Assembly (NCBI RefSeq): GCF_025949665.1
Contig: NZ_JAPDFT010000001.1
Span: 2,170,001 to 2,234,000, forward strand
From: Chryseobacterium viscerum
GTDB lineage: Bacteria > Bacteroidota > Bacteroidia > Flavobacteriales > Weeksellaceae
Length of the DNA stretch: 64,000 nucleotides
Reading direction: 5' to 3'
Below, one piece after another: positions 9,305-17,566 of the stretch (the stretch's first letter is position 1; each line of letters starts with the position of its first letter). Below the pieces are notes generated by a model. That model was not told the origin of the DNA. It did not search any database and saw only the letters and a list, made by a program, of their open reading frames with translations. The position numbers were made by a program, and so were the translations under genes.

Positions 9305-9748
9305 TTATTTCGCAGGCAATACACCCAGAATTTTCCCATCATCTTCAAACACAGCCGTAATGGCTTCTTTGGAAGATGATTCTCCTGCATATTTATATTT
9401 AATACTTGGATGATTGGTACCATCCATTGTTTTATAATATCCTGCTTTTAAGATTTCAAGCTTTTTATTTGGGTCAATGCCATCTTTGACCTTTTTCAGA
9501 ACATTGTCTGTCACAATTTCCTTTACTTTCTCAGAAAGTAATCCATCAATAGTTGCACGGTCAGAAGCTTGTAAAGCCTCAACAAACTTAAGAAAGTTGT
9601 CATTGTACAGACTTACTTTCTCCTTACTTATAGCAGCTGGCTGCTCTTTCTTTTGACTGTTCTCAACCTTCACACCCGTCTTCTGAGCAAACACTAACTG
9701 TCCACCCACAAGAGCAAGTCCCAACAATAATTTTTTCATAGTATTCAT
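9305..9748 (-). CDS. Secreted protein of unknown function
   Basis: A 147-residue protein with a signal peptide (LLLGLALVGGQLVFAQ), then a Lys/Gln-rich linker and a compact domain containing FVEALQASDRATIDGLLSE and a C-terminal beta-rich part. The size and the loss-of-function-style wording DGTNHPSIKYKY suggest a small NTF2-like or DUF4878-like fold, but this is a guess. The start could be at 9748 or at the second Met (9739), which gives a more typical MKKLLLG signal peptide. Confidence 0.7.
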   Translation of the reverse strand: MNTMKKLLLGLALVGGQLVFAQKTGVKVENSQKKEQPAAISKEKVSLYNDNFLKFVEALQASDRATIDGLLSEKVKEIVTDNVLKKVKDGIDPNKKLEILKAGYYKTMDGTNHPSIKYKYAGESSSKEAITAVFEDDGKILGVLPAK

Positions 9749-9788
9749 TTTTGTTATCTGGTGAAATAAGTGATGGAAGATACGAAAA

Positions 9789-10823
9789 TCAGACCAGTTC
9801 TAAAAATTTCATTGTATCCACGTTATCCGCATAAGTATCAAGCCCTGGATTTTGCGCTTCACCAAATGAAATCGCATTCAACCCGATCTCTTCTTTTGCT
9901 ACTATACACTGAATATTTTCTTCATTTTCAGCAATAAAAGTTTTCACATCATCCAAAGACTCATATCTGCTGAAATTGATTACAGAAAGTGGGCTAAACA
10001 GTTTATCATCTTCTTTCAGCATCACAAAATTATTATCCCAAAATTTATCCTGATTCAAAAGATAAACCGCTCTGTTATAATCATAGTTGTTGGCATATTT
10101 ATTATGATTAATGATATCCTGGAATTCTAAGAAACTTTCAAACAATCTGTCAATGACAAAATCCTGCGGAATAAAAATTCTCGTCACATTTCGGCATCCA
10201 AGTCCAAAATACTGGAAAATATCTTTTGCCAGCAGCTCCAGTTCTTCACTCGTTTCATCACCTTTCAACACCGCAACAGAAGTTCTGTTCTTACGGATAA
10301 TGCTTAAATGATTTTTAAAATAATACTCCAGATATCTGGCTGTATTATTACTTCCTGTAGCAATAACTGCATCAAAATTTTCTAATTTTTCTACAAATTC
10401 AAACACTACACTCTCATTGGAAAATTCATTCCATTTCTTTAATAAAAACGGAATCATACGCTTATCCTTTGAAGACAGTTTAATAACAGGAATATGATTG
10501 CCCAAAACAACGGACATCACATCATGAAAGCCTACCAAAGGAATATTTCCGGCTAAAATAAGTCCAACTCTTTTTGATATTTTAGAGATTGAATAATTCC
10601 CAAGCCACTTCTTGATATTTTCTTCAGTTAAAAGATCTGCCCACTGCTGTAAAGCAAATTTCTGATTATCAATAGTAAACCACGGGTTCTCTATTTCAGA
10701 CCTTTTCAACAATAATTCAATATCAGCATCATCCTCATTGTGATCCTCCGGTTTCTTCGCTAAAAACGCTTTTATATAATCACTTAATTTAATAAGTCCT
10801 AAAACTTGATTTTCGGTATTCAT
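9789..10823 (-). CDS. Acyl-CoA reductase, LuxC-like
   Basis: A 344-residue protein of the LuxC/acyl-CoA reductase family, part of the aldehyde dehydrogenase superfamily. It contains ILAGNIPLVGFHD, FDAVIATGSNNTARYLEYYF, and GLGCRNVTRIFIP with a Cys in the position of the catalytic thiol. The family reduces acyl-CoA or acyl-phosphate to aldehyde with NADPH. It lies divergent from a ferredoxin gene and next to the serine genes. I recall this neighbourhood as conserved in Bacteroidetes, but the physiological substrate is unclear. Confidence 0.82.
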   Translation of the reverse strand: MNTENQVLGLIKLSDYIKAFLAKKPEDHNEDDADIELLLKRSEIENPWFTIDNQKFALQQWADLLTEENIKKWLGNYSISKISKRVGLILAGNIPLVGFHDVMSVVLGNHIPVIKLSSKDKRMIPFLLKKWNEFSNESVVFEFVEKLENFDAVIATGSNNTARYLEYYFKNHLSIIRKNRTSVAVLKGDETSEELELLAKDIFQYFGLGCRNVTRIFIPQDFVIDRLFESFLEFQDIINHNKYANNYDYNRAVYLLNQDKFWDNNFVMLKEDDKLFSPLSVINFSRYESLDDVKTFIAENEENIQCIVAKEEIGLNAISFGEAQNPGLDTYADNVDTMKFLELV

Positions 10824-10851
10824 AATTACTTTAAAATTGGGGAATATTTTG

Positions 10852-10859
10852 TAATTTTG
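10852..10859 (+). promoter_or_regulatory. -7 promoter element for the ferredoxin gene
   Basis: TAATTTTG matches TAnnTTTG and lies 23 bases upstream of the ferredoxin ATG, inside the 59-base divergent spacer shared with the acyl-CoA reductase gene. No good -33 element is visible. Confidence 0.4.
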
Positions 10860-10882
10860 TGCAAATTTAAAAAAAATTAGCG

Positions 10883-11233
10883 ATGGCTATTAAAATAACT
10901 GATGAATGCATTAATTGTGGGGCTTGCGAACCGGAATGTCCAAACAATGCAATATATGAAGGAGCTGTAGATTGGAAAGCTTCTGACGGTACGGCTCTTC
11001 AAGGTACGATTACAATGCCGTCGGGACTTACTGTAGATGCAGATGCACCACAGGAACCTGTAAGTGATGATGTATATTTCATTGTAACAGATAAATGTAC
11101 AGAATGCAAAGGATTCCATGAAGAACCTCAGTGTGCGGCAGTATGCCCTGTAGACTGTTGTGTTCCTGACGAGGATCACGTAGAATCTGAAGAATCTCTG
11201 CTTAATAAAAAAGCATTCTTACACGGCGAATAA
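10883..11233 (+). CDS. 4Fe-4S dicluster ferredoxin
   Basis: A 116-residue ferredoxin. The first cluster motif is CINCGACEPEC (Cys9, 12, 15, 19). The second is CTECKGFHEEPQC followed by CPVDCC, with the insertion between the Cys residues that is seen in Alvin/YfhL-type dicluster ferredoxins. It is a cytoplasmic electron carrier. Its head-to-head position with the LuxC-like reductase suggests, but does not prove, a redox link. Confidence 0.93.
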   Translation: MAIKITDECINCGACEPECPNNAIYEGAVDWKASDGTALQGTITMPSGLTVDADAPQEPVSDDVYFIVTDKCTECKGFHEEPQCAAVCPVDCCVPDEDHVESEESLLNKKAFLHGE

Positions 11234-11240
11234 AAAAATT

Positions 11241-11270
11241 CCGTCTCATTATCTGTGAGGCGGTTTTTTT
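11241..11270 (+). terminator. Terminator after the ferredoxin gene
   Basis: Stem CCGTCTCA/TGAGGCGG with one G-U pair, followed by T7, eight bases past the stop codon. Confidence 0.8.
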
Positions 11271-11343
11271 GTCCAAAAATTCAATTTAACCAAAAATAAA
11301 GCTGAAGGAATGTACAATCCGGAAGCATCCAAAAAATAAAAAT

Positions 11344-12408
11344 ATGAACAAAAAGCACAACTTCAGCGCGGGGCCATGTATTTTACCACAAGAGGTATTT
11401 GAAAAATCTGCACAGGCTATCCTTGACTTCAATGGTATTGGATTGTCTCTTCTTGAAATTTCTCACAGAAGTAAAGATTTCGTTGCAGTAATGGACGAAG
11501 CGCGTGCAATTGTAAAAAGACTGATGAATCTTGGCGATGATTATGAAGTACTTTATTTAGGGGGAGGTGCCAGCCTGCAGTTTGCCATGGTTCCTTACAA
11601 CCTTATGAAAGTAGGTGGAAAAGCAGCTTACCTGGATACAGGAACTTGGGCAGCCGGGGCCATCAAAGAAGCAAAAAAAGTAGGAACAGTAGATGTAGTA
11701 GGTTCTTCAAAAGAAGAAAATTATTCTTTTATTCCTAAAGACTATACGATAGGTGCAGAATACGATTATTTCCACTGCACTTCCAACAACACGATCTACG
11801 GAACTCAAATGAAATCTTTCCCAGAAGTGGATACGCTGATGGTATGTGACATGAGTTCTGATATTTTCTCAAGACAACTGGATTTTTCCAAATTTGATCT
11901 GATCTATGCTGGTGCTCAGAAGAATATGGGACCTGCAGGAGTTACTTTAGTCGTGATAAAAAAAGAAATCCTTGGAAAAACAGGAAGAGAAAATATGTTT
12001 TCTATCCTGGATTACTCCCAGCATATCGCTAAGGAATCCATGTACAATACGCCGCCGGTATTCCCTGTATATGCCTCTTTACTTACTCTTCAGTATCTTG
12101 AAAAGAACGGAGGAATTGCTGCTGCAGAACAGAGAAACGAAGCAAAAGCTAAACTTCTATATAACGAAATCGACAGCAATCCCTTATTTGAAACTTTCTG
12201 CGTGAAAGAAGACCGTTCACTGATGAATGTTTCTTTCAAAATTACAGATGAAAGCAAAAAGGAAGAGTTTGACAATGCATGGAAAGCAGCAGGAATCAGT
12301 GGATTAAACGGACACAGAAGCCTGGGCGGATACAGAGCAAGTTTATACAATGCCTTACCCATTGAAAGTGTACAGGTTTTGGTAGATGTAATGAAGTCAA
12401 TCAAATAA
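11344..12408 (+). CDS. serC: Phosphoserine aminotransferase
   Basis: Converts 3-phosphohydroxypyruvate and glutamate to phosphoserine, the second step of serine biosynthesis. The 354-residue protein starts NKKHNFSAGPCILP, contains LEISHRSKDF, a TGTWAAGA motif and the PLP Lys193 in GAQKNMGPAGV, and ends with NGHRSLGGYRASLYNA. All are diagnostic of SerC. A serA-type gene follows 123 bases downstream. Confidence 0.96.
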   Translation: MNKKHNFSAGPCILPQEVFEKSAQAILDFNGIGLSLLEISHRSKDFVAVMDEARAIVKRLMNLGDDYEVLYLGGGASLQFAMVPYNLMKVGGKAAYLDTGTWAAGAIKEAKKVGTVDVVGSSKEENYSFIPKDYTIGAEYDYFHCTSNNTIYGTQMKSFPEVDTLMVCDMSSDIFSRQLDFSKFDLIYAGAQKNMGPAGVTLVVIKKEILGKTGRENMFSILDYSQHIAKESMYNTPPVFPVYASLLTLQYLEKNGGIAAAEQRNEAKAKLLYNEIDSNPLFETFCVKEDRSLMNVSFKITDESKKEEFDNAWKAAGISGLNGHRSLGGYRASLYNALPIESVQVLVDVMKSIK

Positions 12409-12434
12409 TTAAAGCATTAAAAATTCAAAGATTG

Positions 12435-12517
12435 AAAGATTGAAAAGCAGTTAATTTAAATTTATTAATTTGCGCCTCAGTTTTAAAATTTTGAAATATT
12501 TATATTTTTCAATCTTT
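12435..12517. repeat. Inverted repeat between serC and serA
   Basis: AAAGATTGAAAA (12435-12446) pairs with TTTTCAATCTTT (12506-12517). The left arm is part of a tandem AAAGATTG repeat. It belongs to the same kind of intergenic palindrome as the one at 7418-7506. Confidence 0.6.
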
Positions 12518-12531
12518 AAATCAAATAACTC

Positions 12532-13497
12532 ATGAAAGTTTTAGCAAACGATGGAATCTCAAAAGCAGGAGAAAACGCTTTAAAAGAAGCCGGAATAGAA
12601 ATCCTGGACAATAGAGTGGCTCAGGATCACGTTATTAATTTTATCAACGATAATAATGTGGACGTTCTTCTTGTAAGAAGTGTAACGAAAGTGAGAAAGG
12701 AATTGATTGATGCATGTCCCGGTCTTAAAATTATAGGAAGAGGCGGTATCGGGATGGACAACATTGATGTGGAATATGCCAAAAGCAAGGGTATTAAAAT
12801 AATCAATACTCCTACGGCATCTTCAAAATCGGTGGCAGAATTAGTTTTCGGACATTTCATTTCACTGGCAAGATTCCTTCACGAATCCAACAGACTGATG
12901 CCTTTGGAAGGAGATACTCATTTCAGCGCTATGAAAAAGTCATTTAGCAATGCGTATGAACTTTCAGGGAAAACATTAGGAGTAATCGGCTTTGGAAGTA
13001 TTGGCCAGGAAGTCATAAAAATAGGAATCTCTTTAGGAATGAAAGTAACCGTTCTGACAAGAAGCCATAAAACAGAAGTTCTAACCCTGAATTTCTTTGA
13101 CGGACAGTCTGTCAACTTTGAAATCACTTCCACCAATGATATGGATGCATTCCTGAAAAATGCAGATTTCATCAGTATCAATACGCCGAAAACGAATGAA
13201 TATATTATAGATACCCCTCAGTTTGAAAAAATGAAAGATGGGGCCTATATTGTAAATACTGCAAGAGGAGGTGTCATCAATGAAGTGACACTGATTGATT
13301 TTATTGAGTCAGGAAAAATAGCCGGAGCTGCATTGGACGTTTTTGAAAACGAACCGAGTCCGGAGCTACCTTTACTGATGAACCCTGCCCTATCTCTTTC
13401 TCCACACGTTGGAGGAAATACAGTAGATGCCCAGGAAAAAATCGGTATCGAACTTGCAGAACAAATTATTAAGCTACAAAAAGAAACTATAAGATAA
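12532..13497 (+). CDS. serA: D-2-hydroxyacid dehydrogenase, probable 3-phosphoglycerate dehydrogenase (short form)
   Basis: The first step of serine biosynthesis: 3-phosphoglycerate to 3-phosphohydroxypyruvate with NAD. The 321-residue protein has the nucleotide-binding motif GVIGFGSIGQEV and the catalytic set Arg (NTARGGVI), Glu (ALDVFENEP) and His (LSPHVGGNT). It lacks the C-terminal ACT or ASB regulatory domains of long SerA enzymes, so serine feedback by that route is not expected. The serA call rests on its place directly after serC. The DUF1015 gene follows after two bases. Confidence 0.9.
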   Translation: MKVLANDGISKAGENALKEAGIEILDNRVAQDHVINFINDNNVDVLLVRSVTKVRKELIDACPGLKIIGRGGIGMDNIDVEYAKSKGIKIINTPTASSKSVAELVFGHFISLARFLHESNRLMPLEGDTHFSAMKKSFSNAYELSGKTLGVIGFGSIGQEVIKIGISLGMKVTVLTRSHKTEVLTLNFFDGQSVNFEITSTNDMDAFLKNADFISINTPKTNEYIIDTPQFEKMKDGAYIVNTARGGVINEVTLIDFIESGKIAGAALDVFENEPSPELPLLMNPALSLSPHVGGNTVDAQEKIGIELAEQIIKLQKETIR

Positions 13498-13499
13498 AT

Positions 13500-14744
13500 A
13501 TGCCTGTTTTTAAACCTTTCCGTGGAATAAGACCTCATAGAGACTTCGAGAGCACTTTCCCTACCCATCCACTGGATAATTTTACCCAGGAAGAGATCAC
13601 TGAGAAGGCTCAAGTTGAAAATACTTACATCAATATGATCAAACCATATGTTGTAAGTAAATCTAAAGATATTGACCGGAACCTGCGAAAGATCCGTTCT
13701 ACATTTGAAGAGCTTCTGGACGAGAAGAAATTGGTCCAGGACAATTCAGCCTACTATCTTTATGAGCAGATCTACCCCAACAAACAGGTGTTCAGAGGAC
13801 TTCTGGGATTGGCAAGTATTGAAGATTTCTGGAATGGAAAAATCAAAAGACATGAAAGTACCATTCCTCAGAAAAAAGAAAAACTGGCTCATTACCTTGA
13901 AAAAGTAAACCTGCAGGCAGAACCTGTATTGCTTACTTATCCTGCCAACTCAAAAATTGAGCTGCTGATGAATCATGAGGAAAAAAATGTCCCTATCTTC
14001 AACCATGTGGATACCATTGGTATCAGACACAAAATCTGGAGAATAGACAACCGCCTGAAACTACAACAGTTTAAAGAAGTTATTGATCAGATTGATTCAT
14101 TCTATATTGCTGACGGGCACCACAGAATTGGCTCTACAGCAATAAATGCCAAATATCATAAAGAGAAAAACAAAAAACATAATGGTACAGAGCTTTACAA
14201 CTTTGTGTACAGTTTTATTGTTTCCAATCAGTCTATTAAAATTCATGATTATAACAGAGTTTTACATGACCTGAACGGTATTTCTCCCGAAGCTTTTCTA
14301 AAGGAACTTGAACATTATTTCCTTATTCATGAAAAAGGAGAGACCTCCTACTACCCTTCTCAGAAATTCCATATTTCAATGTATATGGATGGGAAGTTCT
14401 ACTCTCTTCACGTGAAGCATGATCTCCGTTCCAAGGAAATGTCTCTTGATAACCTGGATCATCATCTTATTGACAAGTATATTTTCAAAAATATCCTGAA
14501 AATTGAAGATCCGGACAGCTCTGAGCTTATTTCTTATGTAAAAGGAACATCCAATATTAACGGAATCAATCTTTTAAAAGAAAAAGTAGACAGTGGTGAA
14601 GGTAAAGTTGGTTTCGGAATTTATCCTGTAAGTTTTAATGACATGATTAAAATTTCGGATCTAAGATTAAGCATGCCCCCGAAATGTACATTTATTGAAC
14701 CAAAATTGATTACAGCTCTGGTAATGTACGATATGAAACCTTAA
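13500..14744 (+). CDS. DUF1015-family protein
   Basis: A 414-residue cytoplasmic protein starting PVFKPFRGIRPH, with YYLYEQIYPN in the N-terminal third and the family signature ADGHHRIGSTA at about residues 203-213. DUF1015 proteins often sit with serine-pathway genes and have been proposed to act as kinases or hydrolases near serine metabolism; that is inference. The gene starts two bases after the serA stop codon, which strongly implies cotranscription. Confidence 0.88.
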   Translation: MPVFKPFRGIRPHRDFESTFPTHPLDNFTQEEITEKAQVENTYINMIKPYVVSKSKDIDRNLRKIRSTFEELLDEKKLVQDNSAYYLYEQIYPNKQVFRGLLGLASIEDFWNGKIKRHESTIPQKKEKLAHYLEKVNLQAEPVLLTYPANSKIELLMNHEEKNVPIFNHVDTIGIRHKIWRIDNRLKLQQFKEVIDQIDSFYIADGHHRIGSTAINAKYHKEKNKKHNGTELYNFVYSFIVSNQSIKIHDYNRVLHDLNGISPEAFLKELEHYFLIHEKGETSYYPSQKFHISMYMDGKFYSLHVKHDLRSKEMSLDNLDHHLIDKYIFKNILKIEDPDSSELISYVKGTSNINGINLLKEKVDSGEGKVGFGIYPVSFNDMIKISDLRLSMPPKCTFIEPKLITALVMYDMKP

Positions 14745-14799
14745 TAAATTCCCATTTTTTCCCTACTTTTATCAGAGGAAAAAGAAAGGTAAATAAAAA

Positions 14800-16203
14800 A
14801 TGAAAAAAATATTCATTATACTTCCACTCTTTTTGAGTGGATTTTTATTTTCTCAAAAAAAGCCACAAAAAAGTCCGGCAAAAAAGACAACTCTTGCCAA
14901 ATTCAATTATCATGATGAATTCAGAAAAATTTCAGATGAAATCATGACCAACGGTAAGGCTTATGATAATCTTGGAGAACTTACAAAAGGGATCGGATCA
15001 CGTTTCAGCGCAACTCCCGGTTATACAAAAGCCGTAGAATGGGCTGAAAAAAAATTCAAGGAAATAGGTATTGATATGATCTGGAGACAAGAAGCCAAAG
15101 CTCCTGTCTGGATCAGAGGAAAAGAATCTTTACAGATAAAAGCCGGAAATGGTGACTGGAAAAATATCAGAATGCTTTCTTTTGGAAATTCTGAAGGAAC
15201 AGGCGGAAAAGACCTGACAGGTGAAATTGTTCTGATTAATTCCACTTCAGAACTTAATGCAATGTCCATAGGCCAGTTAAAAGATAAGATCGTTTTCGTG
15301 AATATTCCTATGGACCCGAAAATTATCAATACTAGTGATTCTTATCTGCAGACTGCAAAATCAAAATTAATCTCTGCTTCCATCATTGCTAAAACAGGTG
15401 CAAAAGCATTAATTATAAGATCACTGACAACAGCTAATGACGATACTCCTCATGCCAAAATGATTTACTACGAACCGGATGATAAAGTTAAAATCCCAGC
15501 TTTATCCATTGGAGTAAGATCTGCAGATGAGTTGGAGAAGACGTTAAAAAAGCAAAAAGTAACTGCTAAAATCAACATGACTGCTGAATCAAAAGGTGAT
15601 ACTACAAATCCAAATATTATTGCTGAAATTCAGGGAAAGAAAGATTCTAAAGTCATTGTTTTAGGTGCTCAGCTTGATTCGTGGGATTTTGGTGAAGGTG
15701 CCATTGATGATGGAACAGGAGTTGTTCAGTGTATCGAAGTTTTAAGAACACTGAAGGCATTGGGATATGAAAATAACCACACTATCCGCGTAGTTTTGTA
15801 CGCCAACAGTGAAAACGGAGGCCAGGGCCGTGAGATGTATGCTGCTTTCGTAAAAAAAAGAGATGAAAAACACGTTTTTGCCTTAGGAACAGATGCCGGA
15901 GGTTATTCTCCGCGAGGATTTTCTCTGGATATGTCACCTCAAAGAAGAAGATTAATTTACCCATGGAAAGAATATTTCCTTCCTTATGGCGTTTATGATT
16001 TTGACCAGACAGAGGCAATTCAGGATATTTCGCCTTTAAAAAAACTTGACATCCCTTTAGCGGAACTGGTGGTTGATACCCAAAGATATTTTGATTATCA
16101 CCATTCCGAACAAGATACTTTTGACAAAGTGAACAAAAGAGAATTGCTTCTCGGAGCAGTTGCCATCACACAGATGATTTTTATGGTTGATAAAAACTGG
16201 TAA
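14800..16203 (+). CDS. Secreted M28-family PA-domain peptidase homologue, likely catalytically dead
   Basis: The first of three tandem paralogues. The 467-residue protein has a signal peptide (FLSGFLFSQ), a Lys-rich stretch, a PA-type insert (about 120-260) and an M28 domain. The zinc-ligand His is replaced: LGAQLDSWD has Gln291 where both neighbours have GGHLDSWD. The catalytic Glu of the Glu-Glu pair is Ser337 (ANSENGG against ANEENG). The bridging Asp (IDDGTG) and the last His (HHSEQDTF) remain. Loss of one ligand and of the general base suggests a pseudopeptidase, perhaps a binding or regulatory partner. The next gene begins one base after its stop codon. Confidence 0.88.
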   Translation: MKKIFIILPLFLSGFLFSQKKPQKSPAKKTTLAKFNYHDEFRKISDEIMTNGKAYDNLGELTKGIGSRFSATPGYTKAVEWAEKKFKEIGIDMIWRQEAKAPVWIRGKESLQIKAGNGDWKNIRMLSFGNSEGTGGKDLTGEIVLINSTSELNAMSIGQLKDKIVFVNIPMDPKIINTSDSYLQTAKSKLISASIIAKTGAKALIIRSLTTANDDTPHAKMIYYEPDDKVKIPALSIGVRSADELEKTLKKQKVTAKINMTAESKGDTTNPNIIAEIQGKKDSKVIVLGAQLDSWDFGEGAIDDGTGVVQCIEVLRTLKALGYENNHTIRVVLYANSENGGQGREMYAAFVKKRDEKHVFALGTDAGGYSPRGFSLDMSPQRRRLIYPWKEYFLPYGVYDFDQTEAIQDISPLKKLDIPLAELVVDTQRYFDYHHSEQDTFDKVNKRELLLGAVAITQMIFMVDKNW

Positions 16204-16204
16204 T

Positions 16205-17563
16205 ATGAAAAAGATAGCAGGAACTTTATTATTGCTTTTTGGAATGGCTGTTTTTGGTCAGTCTAAAGAAGATTCTATCCAGTTCAAAAGAATTTCTACA
16301 GAAATCCTGAACAACGGCAAAGGATACAATGAACTGAGAGAACTTACCAAAACAATAGGCAATCGTTTAAGCGGTTCTGAAGCTTATGAAAAATCTGTAC
16401 AATGGGCTGCACAGAAGCTCCGTGATGCCGGAGCTGATAAAGTATGGCTTCAGGAAGTCATGATCCCGGTATGGGTAAGAGGAAAAGAATCTCTGCACAT
16501 CCAGACATCTAACGGAAAATGGAAAAGTATTAAAATGCTTTCTCTCGGGAATTCTGAAGGGACAAACGGAAAAGATATCTCAGGTGAAATTATTATGGTA
16601 AAATCACTGGAAGAATATGACAAACTTCCCGCAGAAAAGGTAAAAGATAAGATTGTATTCTTCAACTACCCTTTCAATCAGGGAAATGTACAGACTTTCA
16701 TTTCTTACCGCGATGCCAGTGCTTACAGAAGATCCACTGCTTCATTGACAGCTAAAAAAGGAGGTAAATTTGCCATCATCCGGTCACTTTCTTCCGCTCT
16801 TGACGATGTACCTCATACAGGCAATATGCGCTATGATGAAAACGTATCAAAAATACCGGCCATTACGATCGGAAATACCTCTGCTGATGAACTGGAAATC
16901 CTGTTGAAAAAGCAGAAAGTAACAGCCAAACTTAATTCCAACTGTGGAATGAAAGGTGAAAAGCTTTCCCATTCTGTCATCGGGGAAATCACCGGAAAAA
17001 AGGACAAGAGCGTTATTGTTGTTGGCGGGCACCTTGATTCCTGGGATGTAGGGGAAGGTGCTCATGATGACGGAGCCGGAATTGTGCAAAGTATCGAGGT
17101 CTTGAGAACATTTAAAAAATTAGGAATACAAAATAACCATACCATCCGTGCAGTTTGTTTCGCTAATGAAGAAAACGGAACAAAAGGAGGAAAAGAATAT
17201 GGCAAAATTGCCAAAGAAAACAATGAAAAGCATCTTTTTGCTATAGAAACAGATGCCGGAGGTTTCTCACCACGGGGAATTTCCCTGGAAATGAATGATC
17301 CTCAAAGAAATCAGATCAAAAGCTGGGTCAACCTGTTTTTACTTTATGGTGTTTACAATTTTGAAGGTAAATATTCCGGATCGGATATTGCCCCGCTTCA
17401 TGAAATGGGAGTTCCCACAGCTGAACTGGTTCCTGATCCACAACGTTATTTTGACATTCACCATACCGAAGAAGACACTTTTGAAAAAGTCAACCGAAGA
17501 GAACTCTTACTTGGTTCTGCGGTAATGACACAACTTATTTATATGATTGATAAAAATTGGTAA
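16205..17563 (+). CDS. Secreted M28-family PA-domain peptidase (carboxypeptidase Q-like), copy 2
   Basis: A 452-residue exported di-zinc peptidase. An upstream GTG/ATG extension overlaps the previous gene; the start at 16205 gives the signal peptide MKKIAGTLLLLFGMAVFGQ. All M28 residues are present: His276 (GGHLDSWD), Asp in AHDDGAG, Glu322-Glu323 (ANEENG), Asp in ETDAGGFSP and His in HHTEEDTF. It is very similar to copy 3 at both protein and DNA level. Probable role: exopeptidase for peptides in the periplasm or outside the cell. Confidence 0.92.
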   Translation: MKKIAGTLLLLFGMAVFGQSKEDSIQFKRISTEILNNGKGYNELRELTKTIGNRLSGSEAYEKSVQWAAQKLRDAGADKVWLQEVMIPVWVRGKESLHIQTSNGKWKSIKMLSLGNSEGTNGKDISGEIIMVKSLEEYDKLPAEKVKDKIVFFNYPFNQGNVQTFISYRDASAYRRSTASLTAKKGGKFAIIRSLSSALDDVPHTGNMRYDENVSKIPAITIGNTSADELEILLKKQKVTAKLNSNCGMKGEKLSHSVIGEITGKKDKSVIVVGGHLDSWDVGEGAHDDGAGIVQSIEVLRTFKKLGIQNNHTIRAVCFANEENGTKGGKEYGKIAKENNEKHLFAIETDAGGFSPRGISLEMNDPQRNQIKSWVNLFLLYGVYNFEGKYSGSDIAPLHEMGVPTAELVPDPQRYFDIHHTEEDTFEKVNRRELLLGSAVMTQLIYMIDKNW

Positions 17564-17566
17564 ACA

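Noticed and set aside
10877..11179. Minus-strand frame opposite the ferredoxin gene
   Set aside because: It is the shadow of the ferredoxin gene, whose Cys motifs are unambiguous.
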